Assembly (NCBI RefSeq): GCF_947495205.1
Contig: NZ_CANLXV010000005.1
Span: 124,001-188,000, forward strand
Direction: 5' to 3'
DNA: 64,000 nt
Source of the DNA: an uncultured Polaribacter sp.
GTDB taxonomy: Bacteria > Bacteroidota > Bacteroidia > Flavobacteriales > Flavobacteriaceae
A program made the translations under genes and the position numbers. The notes beneath the pieces were generated by a model. That model had not been told where the DNA came from. It saw only the letters and a list, made by a program, of their open reading frames with translations, and ran no database searches. The number at the start of each line of letters is the position of its first letter. Within the stretch, counting starts at the first letter, position 1. Positions 59,952-64,000 of this stretch are shown piece by piece.

Positions 59952-61073
59952 ATGAAAAACAACAATAAAAGAAAAGGATTTGTATTTAAGACTTATGAGG
60001 CAGAAAACAAATCTCCTTTTGAGAAACTTTTTGAAATTTTTAAAGAACTGATAACACATACTTCTGGTGATTTTGATGAAGCTATTGATTGGTTGCGTTC
60101 TTTAGATAAAGAATATAATTTAACCGATAAAAATTATACTATTGATGATTTTATTGAAGATTTAAAAAAGAAAGGTTACATAAAAGAAGAGATTAAAGGA
60201 GATGGCACTGGAGGCACAAAAATTACTCCAAAAACAGAACGCGCCATACGCCAACAAGCATTAAACGCCATTTTTGGTAAAATAAAAAGAAGCGGCGCTG
60301 GAAATCATAAAAGTAAATCTCCTGGCATTGGAGATGAGCATACTGGAGATTTTAGAGCTTATCAATTTGGTGACGCTTTAGACAAAGTTTCGGTTACAGA
60401 AAGTATAAGAAACGCACAAATTAATAACGGAACAGACAATTTTAGTTTAACTGAAAATGACTTAGTGGTTGAAGAAACACTTCATAAAAGCCAAATGAGT
60501 ACAGTGTTAATGATAGATATTAGTCATTCTATGATTTTGTATGGTGAAGATAGAATTACACCCGCCAAAAAAGTTGCCATGGCTTTGGCAGAATTAATTA
60601 CAACACGTTACCCAAAAGATACCTTAGATATTATTGTTTTTGGTAATGATGCTTGGTCTATAAAAATTAAAGATTTGCCCTATTTACAGGTAGGTCCTTA
60701 TCACACAAATACAGTTGCTGGTTTAAATTTAGCAATGGATTTACTGAGAAGAAAAAGAAACACAAACAAACAAATTTTTATGATAACAGACGGTAAACCT
60801 AGTTGTTTGCGTTTACCAGATGGCCAATATTATAAAAACAGTAATGGATTGGATAAATACATTGTAAATAAATGTTATGCAATGGCACAACAAGCCAGAA
60901 AATTACACATTCCCATTACTACTTTTATGATTGCACAAGATCCTTATTTAATGCAATTTGTAAGAGCTTTTACACAGGCCAACCAAGGAAAAGCATTTTA
61001 CACAGGCTTAAAAGGTTTAGGAGAAATGATTTTTGAAGATTATGAAACCAATCGAAAGAAAAGGATACGATAA
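59952..61073 (+). CDS. VWA domain protein, partner of an AAA+ ATPase
   Basis: This 373-residue soluble protein has a helical N-terminal part (to about residue 150, with FEKLFEIFKELITHTSGDFDE) and a C-terminal von Willebrand A domain. The metal-binding MIDAS is visible: MIDISHS, the threonine in YHTNTVAGL and ITDGKPS. There is no signal peptide. The next gene encodes an AAA+ ATPase of the MoxR/magnesium-chelatase type, and VWA/AAA+ pairs of this kind usually work together as metal-insertion or chaperone machines. I start at ATG 59952 rather than the GTG just before it. Confidence 0.9.
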   Translation: MKNNNKRKGFVFKTYEAENKSPFEKLFEIFKELITHTSGDFDEAIDWLRSLDKEYNLTDKNYTIDDFIEDLKKKGYIKEEIKGDGTGGTKITPKTERAIRQQALNAIFGKIKRSGAGNHKSKSPGIGDEHTGDFRAYQFGDALDKVSVTESIRNAQINNGTDNFSLTENDLVVEETLHKSQMSTVLMIDISHSMILYGEDRITPAKKVAMALAELITTRYPKDTLDIIVFGNDAWSIKIKDLPYLQVGPYHTNTVAGLNLAMDLLRRKRNTNKQIFMITDGKPSCLRLPDGQYYKNSNGLDKYIVNKCYAMAQQARKLHIPITTFMIAQDPYLMQFVRAFTQANQGKAFYTGLKGLGEMIFEDYETNRKKRIR

Positions 61074-61080
61074 AATCACA

Positions 61081-61172
61081 AACATCTTTTTCAAAGAGAA
61101 GACTTTTATAAAGTTTGAAAAAATCCCATCCAACCTTCCCAAAGGGAAGGCTTTTAGAAAGTTTGAGAAAAA
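61081..61172. repeat. Tandem imperfect intergenic repeat with inner hairpin
   Basis: Two related units of about 41-43 bases, at 61081-61123 and 61132-61172, share an inverted repeat core followed by GACTTTTATAAAGTTTGA / GGCTTTTAGAAAGTTTGA. The core is perfect in the second unit (61134-61140 with 61144-61150) and decayed in the first. They lie between the VWA and AAA+ genes. Confidence 0.7.
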
Positions 61173-61217
61173 TAGAAAAATAAGAATATTACTAACACAC
61201 AGATAAACACAACAGTT

Positions 61218-61236
61218 CCCTTTCCCTTGGAAAGGG
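61218..61236. repeat. GC-run hairpin before the AAA+ gene
   Basis: A perfect 8-bp stem (61218-61225 with 61229-61236) with loop CTT stands 20 bases before the AAA+ start codon. It has no T-run, so it is not a simple terminator; it may affect mRNA stability or translation. Confidence 0.65.
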
Positions 61237-61256
61237 TTAGGGATAGGAAAAAAAAT

Positions 61257-62720
61257 ATGATAGAAAATATAAAAACACTAGGAGAATTAAAAAAATCTGG
61301 ATATCAACCAAAATCTATAAAAGATGAATTGCGCGAAAACTTAATCAGTAAAATGATGAGTAAAGAAACCGTTTTTAAAGGAGTTCATGGATATGAAAAC
61401 ACGGTTATTCCAGAATTAGAAAGAGCCATTTTAAGTAAACATAATATTAACCTATTAGGTTTACGCGGACAAGCAAAAACACGTTTGGCTAGATTAATGG
61501 TAACCCTTTTGGATGAATACATTCCTGTTGTAACAGGTTCTGAAATTAATGATGATCCATTGCAACCAATTTCTAGATTTGCAACAGAATTAATTGCAGA
61601 AAAAGGAGATGAAACCCCAATTAGTTGGTTGCATAGAGATGACCGTTTTGCAGAAAAATTAGCAACGCCAGATGTAACTGTAGCAGATATTATTGGAGAT
61701 GTAGACCCAATAAAAGCTGCCAATTTAAAACTTTCTTACGCAGATGATCGTGTAATTCACTATGGAATGATTCCTAGAGCAAACCGTTGTATTTTTGTTA
61801 TAAATGAATTGCCAGATTTACAAGCTAGAATTCAAGTTGCCTTGTTTAATATTTTGCAAGAAGGCGATATTCAAATTAGAGGTTTTAAACTACGTTTGCC
61901 TTTAGACATGCAATTTGTGTTTACAGCAAATCCAGAAGATTACACCAACAGAGGTAGCATTGTAACTCCTTTAAAAGACAGAATTGGTTCGCAAATATTA
62001 ACGCATTATCCAGAAGATATAGAAACTGCAAAAACCATTACCCAACAAGAAACAAGCAAAGCAAGTGCACAAAAAGAGTTTATAAAAGTGCCAGAATTGG
62101 CAAAAGATTTATTAGAACAAGTTGTTTTTGAAGCTAGAGAAAGTGAATATATAGATGCTAAAAGTGGTGTAAGTGCTCGTTTAAGTATTTCTGCTTTTGA
62201 AAACCTTTTAAGTACTGCAGAACGCAGAGCTTTACTTTCTGGTGATAATGAAACCATGATTCGCCTGAGTGATTTTGATGGAATTATCCCTGCAATTACA
62301 GGTAAAGTAGAGTTGGTTTATGAAGGTGAACAAGAAGGGGCACAAGTTGTTGCAGAAAACTTAATTAAAAAAGCTGTACAAACGCTTTTTCCTACTTATT
62401 TTCCTGAAATTAAAAAATTAGAAAAACAAGGAGAAGAAACACCATATGACGAAATTGTTTCGTGGTTTTTTAACGCACAAGAAGATTTTGAATTGTTAGA
62501 TGACCATACAGAGGCGCAGTATAAAGCAGAATTGGATAAAATAAAACCATTAAACAGTTTTCTTAAAGAGTACCAACCTAATATGGTTAATAAAGATGCC
62601 TATTTTGTAAAGGAATTTGTACTATGGGCTTTAGTTGAATTTAAAAAATTATCAAAATATAGATATGCAGAAGGCACACAATTTAAAGATCCTTATGGTA
62701 GCTTTATGAGTGGATTGTAA
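61257..62720 (+). CDS. MoxR/magnesium-chelatase-type AAA+ ATPase
   Basis: This 487-residue cytosolic AAA+ protein has Walker A LGLRGQAKTR (near residue 65), a Walker B-like IFVINELPDL (near 182) with Asn in place of the usual Asp, and a sensor-1 region FTANPEDY. DRIGSQILTHYP is typical of the sigma-54-interacting/Mg-chelatase family. The ATP-binding site should be functional, but the NE variant deserves note. ATG 61257 is preferred over an upstream in-frame start that would add 10 basic residues. With the VWA gene it forms a likely functional pair, separated by a repeat-bearing 183-base gap. Confidence 0.91.
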   Translation: MIENIKTLGELKKSGYQPKSIKDELRENLISKMMSKETVFKGVHGYENTVIPELERAILSKHNINLLGLRGQAKTRLARLMVTLLDEYIPVVTGSEINDDPLQPISRFATELIAEKGDETPISWLHRDDRFAEKLATPDVTVADIIGDVDPIKAANLKLSYADDRVIHYGMIPRANRCIFVINELPDLQARIQVALFNILQEGDIQIRGFKLRLPLDMQFVFTANPEDYTNRGSIVTPLKDRIGSQILTHYPEDIETAKTITQQETSKASAQKEFIKVPELAKDLLEQVVFEARESEYIDAKSGVSARLSISAFENLLSTAERRALLSGDNETMIRLSDFDGIIPAITGKVELVYEGEQEGAQVVAENLIKKAVQTLFPTYFPEIKKLEKQGEETPYDEIVSWFFNAQEDFELLDDHTEAQYKAELDKIKPLNSFLKEYQPNMVNKDAYFVKEFVLWALVEFKKLSKYRYAEGTQFKDPYGSFMSGL

Positions 62721-62747
62721 AATTTATTTGTTTTTAGACACGATCCT

Positions 62748-62784
62748 AAAACCTCACATGTTTAAAACTTGTGAGGTTTTTTTT
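62748..62784. terminator. Intrinsic terminator
   Basis: An 11-bp stem (62748-62758 with 62770-62780) is followed by a T-run. It ends the AAA+ gene and faces the convergent DUF1905 gene. Confidence 0.85.
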
Positions 62785-62791
62785 ATTAAAA

Positions 62792-63280
62792 TCAATCTAG
62801 TTTAAAAATTCTTAAAGTATCAAAATTTCTTCGTTTTAGGTTTTCGCACATTATAAAAGCCTTATCTATTTTTTGCTGACTACTTTTAAAACGTAAAACT
62901 CCATAAATTATGCTTCTTTGTTTTCCTGGGGTCAAAGTTTCAAAAATTTTAAATGCTTCAACATCTGTTAAAAAAACCTCTTCTAACTCCTCTGGCATTT
63001 CAACACCATATTTTGTTTTATCTTCAAAAAGTTGCATTTCAAAAATATCTCCTAGAGACAATCCCAATTCTTTTTGTTTGGCTTTACTAAACATCATTTT
63101 ATAATCTCCAGAATTTTTATCTTTTTTTACTGCTGCATAAAAATTTATAGATATTTTTTTAACAGTAACTATTACTTGTACTCTACCCATTTTTTTTGTT
63201 GCAAATGGTAGAAATATTTCTTTGGGTATAAAAATGGTGTACAGATTTACTAAAGAAACTTTAAAAATGGGTGATTTCAT
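62792..63280 (-). CDS. DUF1905/YdeI-OmpD-associated protein
   Basis: This 162-residue soluble protein has an N-terminal DUF1905-like beta barrel (to about residue 95) and a C-terminal helical YdeI/OmpD-associated domain: FLTDVEAFKIFETLTPGKQR, then KIDKAFIMCENLKRR. Such proteins are linked to bacteriocin or stress protection by name only; no activity is established. It stands between the AAA+ gene and an unknown secreted protein, with no clear operon partner. Confidence 0.85.
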   Translation of the reverse strand: MKSPIFKVSLVNLYTIFIPKEIFLPFATKKMGRVQVIVTVKKISINFYAAVKKDKNSGDYKMMFSKAKQKELGLSLGDIFEMQLFEDKTKYGVEMPEELEEVFLTDVEAFKIFETLTPGKQRSIIYGVLRFKSSQQKIDKAFIMCENLKRRNFDTLRIFKLD

Positions 63281-63291
63281 AAGAAACGGAT

Positions 63292-63326
63292 AAAAAAAAT
63301 TGACATCTAATTAAAAATGTCAATTT
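63292..63326 (-). terminator. Terminator of the last gene
   Basis: A 10-bp stem (63297-63306 with 63317-63326) borders an A-run at 63292-63299 that is a T-run on the minus strand. Confidence 0.75.
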
Positions 63327-63371
63327 ATCAAAAAACAACTTAATCTAAAAAAAACTCACTTTCAATAACTC

Positions 63372-63953
63372 TTAAAAATTGAAAGTTAAAAGATTTAAAC
63401 TATGATCTAAAGTTTTATCTAATTCTGTTTTAAAAATTTTATGTATCGATTGGTAAATGTTATTTCCCAATTCTAATTCTACAGCATCCTTTTTATATAA
63501 AGCAATATTAAATTCATCTTTTTGAGCATAATTTTTATACATGTCTAAATTTGTATCGCCATTAAATGTTTTGTTTGATAGTGAATTATTAATATAATTT
63601 TGCATTAAAATCTTATTCACCAAAGCAATATTTGCATTTACCTCTAAGTTATTAGAAATTACATTGTTAATTTCAGTACCTGCTTTTACAATTGTTTTTG
63701 TTTCACTATCAAAAGATGTATTTTTAAACTCTTTATAAAAAGGAAACTTTCCCTCTGAGTTATTTATTGATTTTATATCTTTTAAAACAAAAACTTCTGT
63801 TTTTAGTTCCTCACCAAACTTTATAGAAGTGTGGTTTTTAAAATGCCTCTCTTCTAAATCTGCAGCAGAAATACTTTTTAAGTTAGCATCTGTACTTTGT
63901 GCAAATGAAAGATTAACTATTAAAATCGCGGTAATTAGAAATACATTTTTCAT
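63372..63953 (-). CDS. Hypothetical secreted protein
   Basis: I do not recognise this 193-residue protein. It has a signal peptide (MKNVFLITAILIVNLSFAQ) and a mature chain rich in Asn, Lys and acidic residues, with alternating helices and strands and no motif I can name. The ATG at 63953 is chosen because it starts the signal peptide; the frame runs 7 codons further upstream without a reason to use them. No cysteines or metal motifs stand out. It has its own terminator; the promoter lies at or beyond the window end. Confidence 0.72.
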   Translation of the reverse strand: MKNVFLITAILIVNLSFAQSTDANLKSISAADLEERHFKNHTSIKFGEELKTEVFVLKDIKSINNSEGKFPFYKEFKNTSFDSETKTIVKAGTEINNVISNNLEVNANIALVNKILMQNYINNSLSNKTFNGDTNLDMYKNYAQKDEFNIALYKKDAVELELGNNIYQSIHKIFKTELDKTLDHSLNLLTFNF

Positions 63954-64000
63954 ATCTGATTGTTTTATACTCAAATTTAATAGTAATACTGTTATTTTTA

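Overview
ORGANISM. The window looks like chromosomal DNA of a marine-type Flavobacteriaceae (Bacteroidota). It is very AT-rich. Promoters fit the Bacteroidota pattern TTG, 19 bases, TAnnTTTG. Shine-Dalgarno sites are mostly absent. Marker proteins typical of the group include DUF5777 barrels, a CAL67264-type small membrane protein, a 950-residue class CarB, a SusC-like plug/vWA fusion and menaquinone genes. I see no phage, IS element, CRISPR array or rRNA. This is inference from composition and families; the genus is not proven. LAYOUT 1-6.2 kb: the end of an ABC exporter gene, then a striking mirror-image locus. A membrane-bound LytTR regulator sits between two diverged copies of an OB-fold / YceI / DUF5777-barrel cassette transcribed outward. 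The left copy also carries a c-type cytochrome lipoprotein. The two cassette promoters share tandem TTCCnnTT boxes exactly 20 bp apart. This is my best candidate for an undescribed system. 6.2-13.5 kb: housekeeping genes carB (no C-terminal allosteric domain), rpmH, pyrG and yidC. 13.6-19 kb: envelope genes ridA, lptD, an N-acetylmuramoyl-L-alanine amidase with a SPOR domain, and an MlaD-like lipid-transport protein. 19-28.4 kb: one long + strand run with an HdrE/HdrD-like membrane Fe-S electron-transfer pair, a SPOR protein, a bacterial PH-domain pair, and menA, menC and menE interleaved with an SRPBCC protein and a CPBP protease. The quinone genes and the quinone-linked redox pair lie together. 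LAYOUT 28.5-41 kb: a chimeric plug/vWA protein, an aminotransferase IV, a START-like protein, an elongator-type tRNA-Met(CAT) with a textbook promoter and terminator, a sodium symporter, ettA, two small or unknown proteins, a FadH-type dienoyl-CoA reductase and two pirins. 40.7-46.2 kb: a two-subunit molybdenum hydroxylase (IorAB type), then a compact type II restriction-modification pair with a small unknown gene tail-to-tail. 46.4-56 kb: a SulP transporter, NUDIX and pyrE back to back (7 bp between start codons), an SRPBCC protein, birA, then an operon rsfS-ftsH-LUD-cdsA-psd-ACBP-YceI joining membrane protein quality control to phospholipid synthesis. 56-64 kb: a possible small transcript between two terminators, a TIGR01777 SDR, a large zinc metalloprotease, a VWA/AAA+ pair separated by a duplicated intergenic repeat, a DUF1905/YdeI protein and an unknown secreted protein. 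Most convergent gene ends are closed by clear hairpin terminators.
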